NCBI GenBank assembly: GCA_003247575.1
Contig: QJZC01000010.1
Coordinates: 62,001 to 126,000 of the forward strand
Length of the DNA: 64,000 nt
Reading direction: 5' to 3'
Origin: Pseudomonadota bacterium
Lineage (GTDB): Bacteria; Myxococcota_A; UBA9160; SZUA-336
Shown: one piece after another, positions 51,170 through 59,397 of the stretch
Position numbering within the stretch: position 1 is the stretch's first letter
Layout of the letters: each line of letters opens with the position of its first letter
Notes under the pieces: model-generated
What the model saw: the letters and a program-made list of their open reading frames with translations, nothing else
Database searches by the model: none
Told to the model about the DNA's origin: nothing
Position numbers and translations under genes: made by a program

Positions 51170-52774
51170 ATGAGTGAGCAGCGATGGACGGAACAGATGT
51201 ATCGAGCCAGCCTCCAGTGTGACCTCTGGACCTGGCGGTCGGCCCGGTTGCGAACTCCTGCTACCGCTCTGCCACTCGAGCCGCCACTACGCGCCTCGCG
51301 CGTCTCGGACAGGCCTGAGATGGCGCGCGCGCAGGACGCAGGACACGGAGCAACCGCGACTCTGCTGCAGGCGCGGGACTGGCAACGGAACGAGGCCCTC
51401 GATGCGCTCGTGATGCAGCTCGACCGGAGTGCGCAGCGCCTGCCGGAGGAGCAGCTTCTCGATGACGAGACATGGCGGCAGTTCGTGGAGGGGCGCATCG
51501 AGCTACTCGCCGGTGGCCGCATCGCATCGGCCATGGCAGAGGCGCCGTTGGATGTACTCGAGCGTCTACCCGAGTCGCCGAACGACGGCCTCGGAGTCCG
51601 CGTCTATCTCGTGATCCCAGGGCGCAGCGTGGGGGAAGCGGACTGGGATCGAGCGGCCTTCCGCCGACAGCTCCTGGCTTCGATCGAGGGTGTGGGTCGG
51701 GTGTCGGTGAGCGTGGCTACGGTCGATCCGGCCTACCAGTCTCGCGCGCCCGGCGCTTCCTTGGGTGCAAAGGGTCGGCTCCTTCGCATTCGCGACGTGA
51801 GCGCGGAGGTGGAGCCGCTGGCGCTCGAGGTGTCTGACAGACTCGCGCGCGCGCGCGCGGTTGCTTCGGGGGCGCTACCCGAGGTCGCGATGGGTGTGCA
51901 CTGTCGCCGACCCGAACGTTGCCCCTACCTCTCGCGATGTGAGCGAGCTCTCGCCAGAGACGCGGTGTTCTTCCTTCCGCGGCTGGACGCTAGCGTCTCT
52001 CACGATTATCTCTCGCGGGGGATCGAGCGGATCGGGGACATCCCGGCGAGGGAGCTGCGAAGCCCGCTCCAACGTCGGGCCCAACGTGCGCACTCTCTCG
52101 GAGGGCTCGCGCTCGAGCCGACGCTCGCTTCGCTGCTCGATTCGCTGCGTGTGCCGTGTAGCTACCTCGATTTCGAGTACCTGGCGCCCGCGGTCCCTCG
52201 GTTCTCGGGGATGCGCTCGCTCGAAGCGGTTCCCTACCAATGGTCTCTGCACCGAGCAGACAGGGACGGAAGCACTTCGCACTACGAGTTTCTCGCGGAA
52301 GATCTGGCCAGCGACCCGCGTCCCAGCTTCATCGAGAGTCTGCTCGCGGCGACGCGCGCCGCGGATGAACCTATCTGTGTGTATTCCTCGGCCGAGGCAG
52401 ACGTGCTGTCCTCGCTCGCGCGCGCGTTTCCAGAACACCTTTCGGGGCTAGAGGGAATCCGACGCCGGCTCGTGGATCTGCAGGCGATTCTGATCCACCA
52501 TGTCTACCATCCTGATTTTCGGGGAGAGTTCGGTCTGAAGCGAGTGTCCGAAGCGCTCGGCCTGGACGCGCGCTACGACGATCTTCCGCTCGTCGCCAAC
52601 GGGGCAGATGCCGCGCTCGCCCTCGTCGAGCTCGCGCGACCGGGTTGTGAAGGCGCCGCGCGGCAAGAGCTGCGCGCCGCACTCTCGCGCTACTGCCGAC
52701 GTGACACGCAGGCGCTGGTCGAGTTGCATCGGTACCTGCGCAAGGCCGCGGAGGCGACTAGAAGCTCTGCTTGA
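51170..52774 (+). CDS. DUF2779 protein: Cas4-like Fe-S nuclease remnant plus DEDD-type domain
   Basis: The C-terminal 220 residues match DUF2779: 'CSYLDFEYLAPAVPRFSGM', 'PYQWSLH', 'ICVYSSAEADVLSSLARAFP', 'DLQAILIHHVYHPDFRG' and 'YCRRDTQALVELHRYL', an RNase-H-like DEDD exonuclease layout. The N-terminal half is arranged like Cas4/AddB Fe-S nucleases, with one early cysteine ('YRASLQCDLWTW') and three late ones ('CRRPERCPYLSRC'). The usual catalytic D...ExK strand is not evident ('GLGVRVYLVIPGRSV'), so the nuclease part may be inactive. It has 534 aa from ATG 51170. It is convergent with the DUF1302 gene, overlapping it by 17 bases. Confidence 0.8.
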   Translation: MSEQRWTEQMYRASLQCDLWTWRSARLRTPATALPLEPPLRASRVSDRPEMARAQDAGHGATATLLQARDWQRNEALDALVMQLDRSAQRLPEEQLLDDETWRQFVEGRIELLAGGRIASAMAEAPLDVLERLPESPNDGLGVRVYLVIPGRSVGEADWDRAAFRRQLLASIEGVGRVSVSVATVDPAYQSRAPGASLGAKGRLLRIRDVSAEVEPLALEVSDRLARARAVASGALPEVAMGVHCRRPERCPYLSRCERALARDAVFFLPRLDASVSHDYLSRGIERIGDIPARELRSPLQRRAQRAHSLGGLALEPTLASLLDSLRVPCSYLDFEYLAPAVPRFSGMRSLEAVPYQWSLHRADRDGSTSHYEFLAEDLASDPRPSFIESLLAATRAADEPICVYSSAEADVLSSLARAFPEHLSGLEGIRRRLVDLQAILIHHVYHPDFRGEFGLKRVSEALGLDARYDDLPLVANGADAALALVELARPGCEGAARQELRAALSRYCRRDTQALVELHRYLRKAAEATRSSA

Positions 52775-54134
52775 TGGACATGAACACGCGGTCGTTTTCG
52801 TCGAAGGCGTCGAACAGCGAGCTGTGGCCGCCTTCGTAGACAGCGACTCCGAGCTCGGCGATCAATCCAGAGCGCAGCTCGCGCGAGAAGCTCGCCCGAT
52901 AGGCAGAACCGTCGCGACCGAACTCTCCGAACGCCACCGCAAGTAGCGTGACGCGTAGGCTGTCGTTCCAGAAGCTTCCCGAGTACCGGATCGCGGATTC
53001 GAAGGCATTGCGTTCCGCTACGTCGGGAACCCGCTTCAACTGGTCCTCGAACCCGTGCAGCCGTCGCGCGACCACGTCGATCGATAGGCTCGCGTCGCGA
53101 AGCCCATAGTACTCGATGCCGAGCAACACATCGCTGCGTGCAAAGCGACGGCGCGGGATCCCGAAGTAGCGCAGTCCACGGTTGCGGGCGACCTCGCCCT
53201 TGAGGAGCCAGTTTCCGATGACGTAGTTGCCGGTGGCCCCGACCAGCGTGATCCGGGCCTGTTTCAGCAGGCCGGTGTCGGGGTCGAGGGTCGGACTGTC
53301 GGCGAACACGCGTGCCCAGTGCAGGCTGGCATCCCAGCCTTGAAAGCGTCCATTTACCGCGAGGGCCCACTCGGTATCGCGGCCTCCATTCGATGGGCGT
53401 TCGCGACCGGGGAGCGGAATTCCAGACGGGAAGAACTCGCTGCCGGGCTCCGGCTGCTTGTCCGTACGCTGCTCGTGAATTGCGATCCCTGTGAATCCGA
53501 TTCTTCCGGGATAGTAGTCGATGCGCGTCATGGCCACCGGGAGGCGGAGGTCGGCCAGGTCTACGACTCCAGGCTCGCGGTTGTCGATGGGATTGAGTAC
53601 ATCGACGACGCGCAGTGTCTCTGAGCGTCCCCACGCAACGACCTGTCGACCGACCTGGACGTCCAGAGTTTGCAACGGGCTTACGCGTAGCCAGAGCTCA
53701 TCCCATTCGAGATCGGCTTCGTAGGTCTGGAGCACCCGGTGGTTGAACTCGTTGCGCTTCTTGATCGGGTAGACGAGATCGCGGAAGCCACTTCCCGAGG
53801 CGTGGCCCTCCACTCCAGCCCACTCGACGTCGAGCTCCAGATGGGAGCCGACGCGCAGTTTGGTGAGCCCGCGATCATCGGGCTGTGAGCCGTTGGGCGC
53901 GTCGTGAGCATAGGCGATCGACGTGGCTAGATAGACGTCGCCGGACACGCTCCAGCTGGATTCGTGCTCGATTTCTGCGGACGGCGGCGCACTGCCCTCG
54001 CGCTCGGAAGTCGCTGTGCTCGCAGGGGTGTCGTCTTCGAAGCCGTCCAGGATGGAGTCGAGGTCTTCCTGGGCTCGCGCGTCGCTCGCGACCACGAGCA
54101 GGGCGGACACGAGCAGGACCGTGGTGCTGCGCAT
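52758..54134 (-). CDS. DUF1302-family outer-membrane beta-barrel protein
   Basis: ATG 54134 begins a signal peptide ('MRSTTVLLVSALLVVASDAR', cleaved before QED). The mature protein is rich in alternating strands and ends in aromatic 'FMSIKQSF', as beta-barrels do. Landmarks are 'LDVQVGRQVVAWGRSETLRV', 'VLNPIDNREPG' and 'PVAMTRIDYYPG', typical of DUF1302. It has 458 aa. The ATG overlaps the stop of the LolA-like gene, so the two are translationally coupled. In many bacteria this pair accompanies an MMPL/RND lipid exporter, which is absent here. Confidence 0.86.
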   Translation of the reverse strand: MRSTTVLLVSALLVVASDARAQEDLDSILDGFEDDTPASTATSEREGSAPPSAEIEHESSWSVSGDVYLATSIAYAHDAPNGSQPDDRGLTKLRVGSHLELDVEWAGVEGHASGSGFRDLVYPIKKRNEFNHRVLQTYEADLEWDELWLRVSPLQTLDVQVGRQVVAWGRSETLRVVDVLNPIDNREPGVVDLADLRLPVAMTRIDYYPGRIGFTGIAIHEQRTDKQPEPGSEFFPSGIPLPGRERPSNGGRDTEWALAVNGRFQGWDASLHWARVFADSPTLDPDTGLLKQARITLVGATGNYVIGNWLLKGEVARNRGLRYFGIPRRRFARSDVLLGIEYYGLRDASLSIDVVARRLHGFEDQLKRVPDVAERNAFESAIRYSGSFWNDSLRVTLLAVAFGEFGRDGSAYRASFSRELRSGLIAELGVAVYEGGHSSLFDAFDENDRVFMSIKQSF

Positions 54135-54952
54135 CACGGGCCCTTCTCGAGCTGCCGTACCGAGAACATGGAGTCGTCCAGCGGCTGGCCGAAGCGTACG
54201 TTCGTCGCACGCAGGATGGTCTTGTGCAACGTCGTCGAACCCTTCTTGGTCGTCATGTGGATCTCTGTGCCGACCCAAACGCCCTCGATCTGCTCCAGTG
54301 TCTTGACGTCGAAGTACTTGAGCTTGCGCCCCTGAGTGACCCAGTTGACCGAGCGGACGATGAAGAAGTTGTCCTGCCGCACGAACAGCCAGGATTTTTC
54401 ATAGCCGGTTCGATCCGATTCCTCCTGTGTTCGAGGAATCGCCTCGATACGCCAAACGGGATGTCCGTAGACTTCATCCTCGTCGAGCAAGCGGAAGTCG
54501 TAGCTGTCGATCTCCATGCGCGTGAGATCGGCATAGCTGAAGTCTGTGCCGAGGAACGACCCGCTCTGGTCGGTCGATGCGATGCGTTTGGTTTTCTGGA
54601 GCGCAGGCAGGTAGAGCCATTGGTCGTCCTCGCGCTCGTCCCCGCGGTAGTCGTATGTGAGCAGTCCTGTATCCTTCACGTCGGCGGGGGACAGGAAGAA
54701 GACGATCTGATGCGTGTCGTCTCCGTAGTCCTTTGCGAGGGTGCGCACTTCCCTGCGGCGCTCGTTGCCCGACTTGTCGATCAGGAGCAGCTCGAGGTCG
54801 GAGATTCGATCGTCACCGTCCTCGCGGGCGTCGACTCTCTGCATGATCTCGCGGGCAGTGAGGGACGTGTTGGCAGACTTCGCGAGCCACGGGTATGGGC
54901 AAGCCAGCCCCAGCACGACCCAGAGGGCGAACTTGCCTCTGCGGACCTTCAT
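54134..54952 (-). CDS. LolA-like outer-membrane lipoprotein-sorting protein
   Basis: This is a periplasmic half-barrel protein of the LolA/LolB fold, probably carrying a lipid or lipoprotein. ATG 54952 starts a signal peptide ('MKVRRGKFALWVVLGLACPY'). It shows 'LTAREIMQRVDAREDGDDR', 'DQWLYLPALQKTKRIASTDQ', 'GSFLGTDFSYADLTRMEIDS' and 'YEKSWLFVRQDNFFIVRSVN'. It has 272 aa. It is the first gene of a two-gene unit with the DUF1302 barrel. The canonical chaperone LolA is shorter and lacks the LPALQKTKRI/TDFSYADL motifs, so this is the specialised paralogue type. Confidence 0.88.
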   Translation of the reverse strand: MKVRRGKFALWVVLGLACPYPWLAKSANTSLTAREIMQRVDAREDGDDRISDLELLLIDKSGNERRREVRTLAKDYGDDTHQIVFFLSPADVKDTGLLTYDYRGDEREDDQWLYLPALQKTKRIASTDQSGSFLGTDFSYADLTRMEIDSYDFRLLDEDEVYGHPVWRIEAIPRTQEESDRTGYEKSWLFVRQDNFFIVRSVNWVTQGRKLKYFDVKTLEQIEGVWVGTEIHMTTKKGSTTLHKTILRATNVRFGQPLDDSMFSVRQLEKGP

Positions 54953-55328
54953 GGTGGGCCTCTCCTTCCATTTCGATGCTGCTCGGGCCCCCTCCGGCCT
55001 TTGTGCCAGGAGCACATGTGGGACACCGGGGCTGTCGAGTGCGCACGTGTCGAGCGGACCGCGTTCGCGATCTCGATGTCTCTTCGGCTGGTTGGGTCCA
55101 GGGATCCAGCCCAATCGCCAACCGATTGGATTGCGGGTGAGCTGCGCGGGAATCGCGGGCAGGGCGCTGGGGACGTGGTAGACTCTTTCCCCTGGGGTTC
55201 CGCGCCCAGAATCGACGAGAATTCAGCTCTCGCGGGGCTCGACAATCAGCTCTGGAACCGAAACCAATGCGAAACTTGCCGGTCAGCGGCAGCCTGGCGA
55301 GGGATCTGTAGAGGGTCTAGTCGCACAC
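54953..55328. other. Divergent intergenic region, LolA-like / apaG
   Basis: This 376-base stretch separates divergent genes. Open frames run through it on both strands but have no recognisable protein pattern or ribosome site. No promoter pair at normal spacing or hairpin with a T-run was found. Confidence 0.45.
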
Positions 55329-55340
55329 GTGCAGCCATCC

Positions 55341-55730
55341 ATGACGCATACCGAGGCGTGTACGCGGGGCATCCGTGTTCGGGTTCGCTCGCACTACGCG
55401 GCCGAGCGTTCGAGACCCGAGCTGGGCCAGTGGCTCTTCGTCTACGAGATCGAGATCCGGAACGAGGGCATCGAGACCGTTCAGCTCCGAGCGCGTCACT
55501 GGTACATCGAAGACGCGACTGGGCGCTGTGAGGAGGTGCGCGGCCAGGGTGTCGTCGGCGAGCAGCCCGTGCTCGAGCCTGGCACCGAATTTACCTATAT
55601 GTCGCAGTGTCCCCTGGTGACGCCCTACGGATGGATGCGAGGGAGTTATCTGATGGTGACCGCGGCCGAAGAAGAGTTTCAAGCCGAGATTCCACGCTTC
55701 GCTCTGATGCAGGCCGGAGCGATTCACTAG
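55341..55730 (+). CDS. apaG: ApaG domain protein
   Basis: This 129-aa protein (from ATG 55341; GTG 55329 is also in frame) forms an immunoglobulin-like fold. It shows 'GIRVRVRSHYAAERSRPELG', 'FVYEIEIRNEGIETVQLRAR', 'HWYIEDATGRCEEVRGQGVV' and 'EQPVLEPGTEFTYMSQCPL', then 'GWMRGSYLMV'. ApaG has been linked to Co/Mg resistance in Salmonella and resembles F-box-associated domains; its molecular job is unresolved. A CNNM/CorC gene, also linked to Mg/Co tolerance, follows about 180 bases downstream on the same strand. Confidence 0.94.
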   Translation: MTHTEACTRGIRVRVRSHYAAERSRPELGQWLFVYEIEIRNEGIETVQLRARHWYIEDATGRCEEVRGQGVVGEQPVLEPGTEFTYMSQCPLVTPYGWMRGSYLMVTAAEEEFQAEIPRFALMQAGAIH

Positions 55731-55909
55731 GGGGACATGGAAGCTTCCCAGCCTCCAAGTACGTATTTCTGCACTCGCCGGGCGTTGCCCAGCGGCCGCC
55801 GCCGTGTGGCGCTGTGCAGCTCCAGGGCTGCGCCCCGTGCGTGGGTGCCTTCCTGCTCACTCCGCCGTTCGCGTGCTCGTAGCCCGAGTCTCGCAGTCCC
55901 TGGAAGCTG

Positions 55910-57211
55910 ATGGACCCGCTGTTCCACTTCCTCTTGATCATCGTATGTCTGGCCTTGTCGGCCTTCTTCTCGAGTAGCGAGACCGCTCTGCTGCGGCTTC
56001 GCACGCACGAGGTCGAGCGGGACGTGCGCGAGGCCCATGGGCCGGCTCCCGTCGCCGTGCGCGGGTTGCTGCGCTCCACTTCGCGCTTACTGGTCACGAT
56101 TCTGCTCGGCAACAACGTAGTCAACATCCTCGGGTCCTCGCTGGCCGCCGCGCTGGCGATCCACTACCTGGGTGAGAAGAACGGGATCATGGTTGCGACG
56201 GCGGCGATGACCGCTCTGATCCTGATCTTCTCCGAGGTATTGCCGAAGGCGATCGCCGCCCGACATCCACGCCGCGTATCGTACTTCGTGGGTCTTCCCC
56301 TGTATCTGCTTCACCACCTGCTGTTGCCGATCCACGCGCTGTTCGACCGGATTCTGGAGCCTCTGCTCGGGCGGATCCTGGGGGGCCGAGACCGGGATCT
56401 CGCATCGGCCGAGGAGGTGCTCCGGCTCGCTCGGGTCGCCCGTATGAATCAGCATGACGGGACCCCGTTGGCCATCATCGGGGCCGCAGCCGGGGCCGCC
56501 GAGATGACGGTTTCGGAGATCATGGTGCCGCGTACCGAGATCGTCGGCTTTCCGGTCGAGACGCCGCCGGACAAGCTCCTCGAGAGTGCTCTCGCGGAGC
56601 GCTATACGCGCTTCCCGATCTACCAGGACAGCATCGATCGGATTCTCGGAGTGGTCCACCTGAAGGATCTGATCAAGCTCGTGAACAAGCAGGGGGGCAA
56701 CGGTGCGCTGTTGCAGTCGATCCTGAAGCCCGTCCTGCGCGTACCGGAGCGGATGCCGATCCTTGAATTGCTCCAGGATATGCAGCGTGCCTTCGTGCAT
56801 GTGGCGATCGTGAAGGACGAGTTCGAAGTGACTCAGGGCCTACTGACCCAGGAGGACATCCTCGAGGAGATCGTCGGAGAGATTCGCGACGAGTTCGACC
56901 GTGAAGAGCTGTTGGCGATTCAGCCGTTGACCGACGACGAGTATCAGACCCTGGGACGCGTCAAGGTGCTCGACTTCAATCGCGAGGTCGGCTGGACGGT
57001 GCCGGCGGAGCCGGGCGACACGATGAGCGGGCTGGTGTTCAATGCGCTCGGTCGCGCACCCAGCCGTGGCGATCTGGTGCGTGTTCCTGGGTATGAACTT
57101 ACGGTCGCTGATGTATCTGGGTCGCGAATTACTCACATCCGTGTTCGCTCCGTTCTGCCGGAGGAGGACGAGGAAACTGCGGGGAAGGACGCCGACGTCC
57201 TCACCGAGTAG
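55910..57211 (+). CDS. CNNM/CorC-HlyC family membrane protein
   Basis: This is a divalent-cation (Mg2+/Co2+) efflux-type protein in the inner membrane. The N-terminal CNNM domain has about four hydrophobic segments ('FLLIIVCLALSAFFSSSETA', 'LLGNNVVNILGSSLAAALAI', 'ALILIFSEVLPKAIAARHPR'). A CBS pair follows ('SEIMVPRTEIVGFPVETPPD', 'GVVHLKDLIKLV', 'VAIVKDEFEVTQGLLTQEDI'), then a C-terminal CorC/HlyC domain ('EVGWTVPAEPGDTMSGLVFN'). It has 433 aa, complete. Together with apaG upstream it hints at metal homeostasis. Confidence 0.93.
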   Translation: MDPLFHFLLIIVCLALSAFFSSSETALLRLRTHEVERDVREAHGPAPVAVRGLLRSTSRLLVTILLGNNVVNILGSSLAAALAIHYLGEKNGIMVATAAMTALILIFSEVLPKAIAARHPRRVSYFVGLPLYLLHHLLLPIHALFDRILEPLLGRILGGRDRDLASAEEVLRLARVARMNQHDGTPLAIIGAAAGAAEMTVSEIMVPRTEIVGFPVETPPDKLLESALAERYTRFPIYQDSIDRILGVVHLKDLIKLVNKQGGNGALLQSILKPVLRVPERMPILELLQDMQRAFVHVAIVKDEFEVTQGLLTQEDILEEIVGEIRDEFDREELLAIQPLTDDEYQTLGRVKVLDFNREVGWTVPAEPGDTMSGLVFNALGRAPSRGDLVRVPGYELTVADVSGSRITHIRVRSVLPEEDEETAGKDADVLTE

Positions 57212-57387
57212 CGCAGGCGACCGGCAGAGCGCGGTCAGAGTCGACGTTTCGAGGCGTTGCTGCGAGACTTTCGAGAGATTCATTCAGTGCGCGATCTCGC
57301 AGGCGCGACCAGAAAGGTGTTCGCTCCCCGAGTCAGAGGTAATCCGGACCCCGCGTCGTGCGAACGGCCGAGATCCGAAGAGGCCCG

Positions 57388-59385
57388 ATGCCCTCAGTAC
57401 CCGCGATTCCGGTTTCAGACGCCACGGACTCTCGAGGGGACGTGGGAGCGGACGTGCGCTCCGGCCCTCCAGAGCCTGCGCGTGCGCTGGACATCGGCGA
57501 TCTGCTGCATGAGGTCGGCTTGGATGCGCTCTTGCCGCCGAATCCATTCAGGCGCGTCTCTCTTGCCGATGCCGTAGAGCTCGGAGGTGGAGCAGTCGAT
57601 GCCCTCGGATCGGGCGCTCTCGGCCTGGAGCGGCTGGAGCAGGCGGTGTCTGCGAGCTTCGCGCGCAGACCGGCGATGCGGATGCTCGGGCTCGTCGGGG
57701 GTATTCGACCTCTCTACTCGACCATCTACCGAACGGTACTCCGACCCCGCTGGCGCGGTGTGTTTCGATCCGGCGGCTGGAAGCGCAGCGGCCGGTTCGA
57801 GCTGGAGCTGGAGCTCGGTCCAGGCGCCGAACCGTTGCTCGCGATCGTGTGCGGCCTGCTGCGTTCGCTGCCCCATCTGGTGGGTGGTCTCGATTCCCGC
57901 ATCGAAGTGCTTCCAGTGACGTCGCGGCCTGGTCGTAGCCAGGCGACACCGCCTGCCGCTACGTCCTGCGCGGAGGCCGCTCGTAGCTTCGGCGCAACCG
58001 GTTCCCTACGCGTGAGTGTTGTCCCTCCTGCATCGCCAGTGATATGGGTCCGTAGCTACCGCTGGCTACGATCCTGGATCGGGTCGCGTGGCATGCTGGA
58101 CCAGCTCTTGTACCAGCAAGAACAGCTGGTAGCGACGTACGAGCAGCTCCGGTCAGCACACGAGCAGCTACACCGTCAATCGGACGCGCTGCGGGAGGTG
58201 CGGGCACGCAGCGCGGCCGTGGTGGAGAACACCACCGATCTGATCCTGATCTGTGACGCAATGGGTCGGGCTAGCTTCGCCAATCAGGCCGCAAGGCGCT
58301 CTCTGGGCCGGATTCACGGATGCAGACTACCGATTCGGATGCTCGATCTCGTGCATCCCGAAGATCGGCATCGAAGCCAGCGGGCGCTGGCCGCGGCGGT
58401 ACGCACGGATCGGTCGCTACGTACCGAGGTCCGGGTCCAGCTCTCCAGCTCGGCCGCGGACGAATTTCGCTGGCTCGAGGTTTCTGGGCAGGGATTTCGA
58501 ACGGCTTCCGGCATGCGCCGCGTGCTGATCACGGCGCGGGACATCGGTGCTCGCAAGGAGGCCGATCTGCAGCGGCAACGAAACTCGGATCGCCTCGAGT
58601 CGGAGGTTCGTCGCCGCACCTCCGAGCTCCAGAGCCTCCAGGACGAGCTCAAGTCGGTCCACCGCCGGTTGGTGGACTCCCAGCGCATGCGGGCAGCGCA
58701 AGAGCTCGCAGGAAACGTCGCGCACGCGATCAACAACCCACTCGGTGCCCTGATCGGCACGGTCGAGATGATGCTCGAGTTCGAGAAGGATCCGGACCCT
58801 CGGCTGGAACGGATCCACCATCTGGCGCATCGTATTCGTGCGGTGGTCGGGCGGGTGCTGCAGCTCTCGCGCGAGGGCACGCTCAAGTTTGCTCTCGAGG
58901 ACCCGGGCGTGCTGCTGCACGAGGTCTACGACGAGATCTCGGAACGCGCACGCAAGCAGCAGGTCGAGCTCGAGCTCGAGGTTCCGCCCGACCTGCCTCA
59001 CGCGTATGCGGATCGGACTCTGCTCCGGGCCGCACTCGTTGCCGTGGCCGAGAACGCCATTGACGCTTCGCCCGCGGGAGGGCGCGTGTGGCTCTCCATC
59101 CAGCGCGTCGAAGTCCTCGGATTGGTCGAGTTCCGGATTCGCGATTCCGGTCCGGGTGTGCCCCAGGCGATCCGCGAGCGCATCTTCGAACCCTTCTTCA
59201 GTACCAAGGGCGCGGGCACTGGGCTGGGCCTGTCGATCGCGCTCGGCATCATTCTCGGGCACGAAGGCAGGATTCAGTTCAGCGACGCGGAAGAGGGCGG
59301 CGCGTTGGCCACGATCGAGATCCCGCTCCAGGTCACGAAGGATAGCCAGCGGAACGAACTCGCCGGAATCGGTCTGAATCGCTGA
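57388..59385 (+). CDS. PAS sensor histidine kinase with an unrecognised N-terminal domain
   Basis: The protein has 665 aa from ATG 57388 (AAGAGG 5 bases upstream). Residues 1-240 are a soluble domain I do not recognise ('RPLYSTIYRTVLRPRWRGVF', 'GPGAEPLLAIVCGLLRSLPH'). A short coiled coil is followed by a PAS domain ('SAAVVENTTDLILICDAMGR'), a second coil, the H-box 'QELAGNVAHAINNPLGALIG', and the ATPase boxes N 'AENAIDASPAGG', G1 'RDSGPGVPQ' and G2 'GAGTGLGLSIALGI'. There are no membrane segments, so it senses something cytosolic. No response regulator is nearby, so it is an orphan. It is convergent with ettA, 12 bases apart. Confidence 0.88.
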   Translation: MPSVPAIPVSDATDSRGDVGADVRSGPPEPARALDIGDLLHEVGLDALLPPNPFRRVSLADAVELGGGAVDALGSGALGLERLEQAVSASFARRPAMRMLGLVGGIRPLYSTIYRTVLRPRWRGVFRSGGWKRSGRFELELELGPGAEPLLAIVCGLLRSLPHLVGGLDSRIEVLPVTSRPGRSQATPPAATSCAEAARSFGATGSLRVSVVPPASPVIWVRSYRWLRSWIGSRGMLDQLLYQQEQLVATYEQLRSAHEQLHRQSDALREVRARSAAVVENTTDLILICDAMGRASFANQAARRSLGRIHGCRLPIRMLDLVHPEDRHRSQRALAAAVRTDRSLRTEVRVQLSSSAADEFRWLEVSGQGFRTASGMRRVLITARDIGARKEADLQRQRNSDRLESEVRRRTSELQSLQDELKSVHRRLVDSQRMRAAQELAGNVAHAINNPLGALIGTVEMMLEFEKDPDPRLERIHHLAHRIRAVVGRVLQLSREGTLKFALEDPGVLLHEVYDEISERARKQQVELELEVPPDLPHAYADRTLLRAALVAVAENAIDASPAGGRVWLSIQRVEVLGLVEFRIRDSGPGVPQAIRERIFEPFFSTKGAGTGLGLSIALGIILGHEGRIQFSDAEEGGALATIEIPLQVTKDSQRNELAGIGLNR

Positions 59386-59397
59386 GGGCGCGTAATC

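Noticed and set aside
53885-55531. 548-codon plus-strand frame opposite the DUF1302 and LolA-like genes
   Set aside because: It covers two genes with signal peptides and clear motifs on the other strand, and itself looks random.
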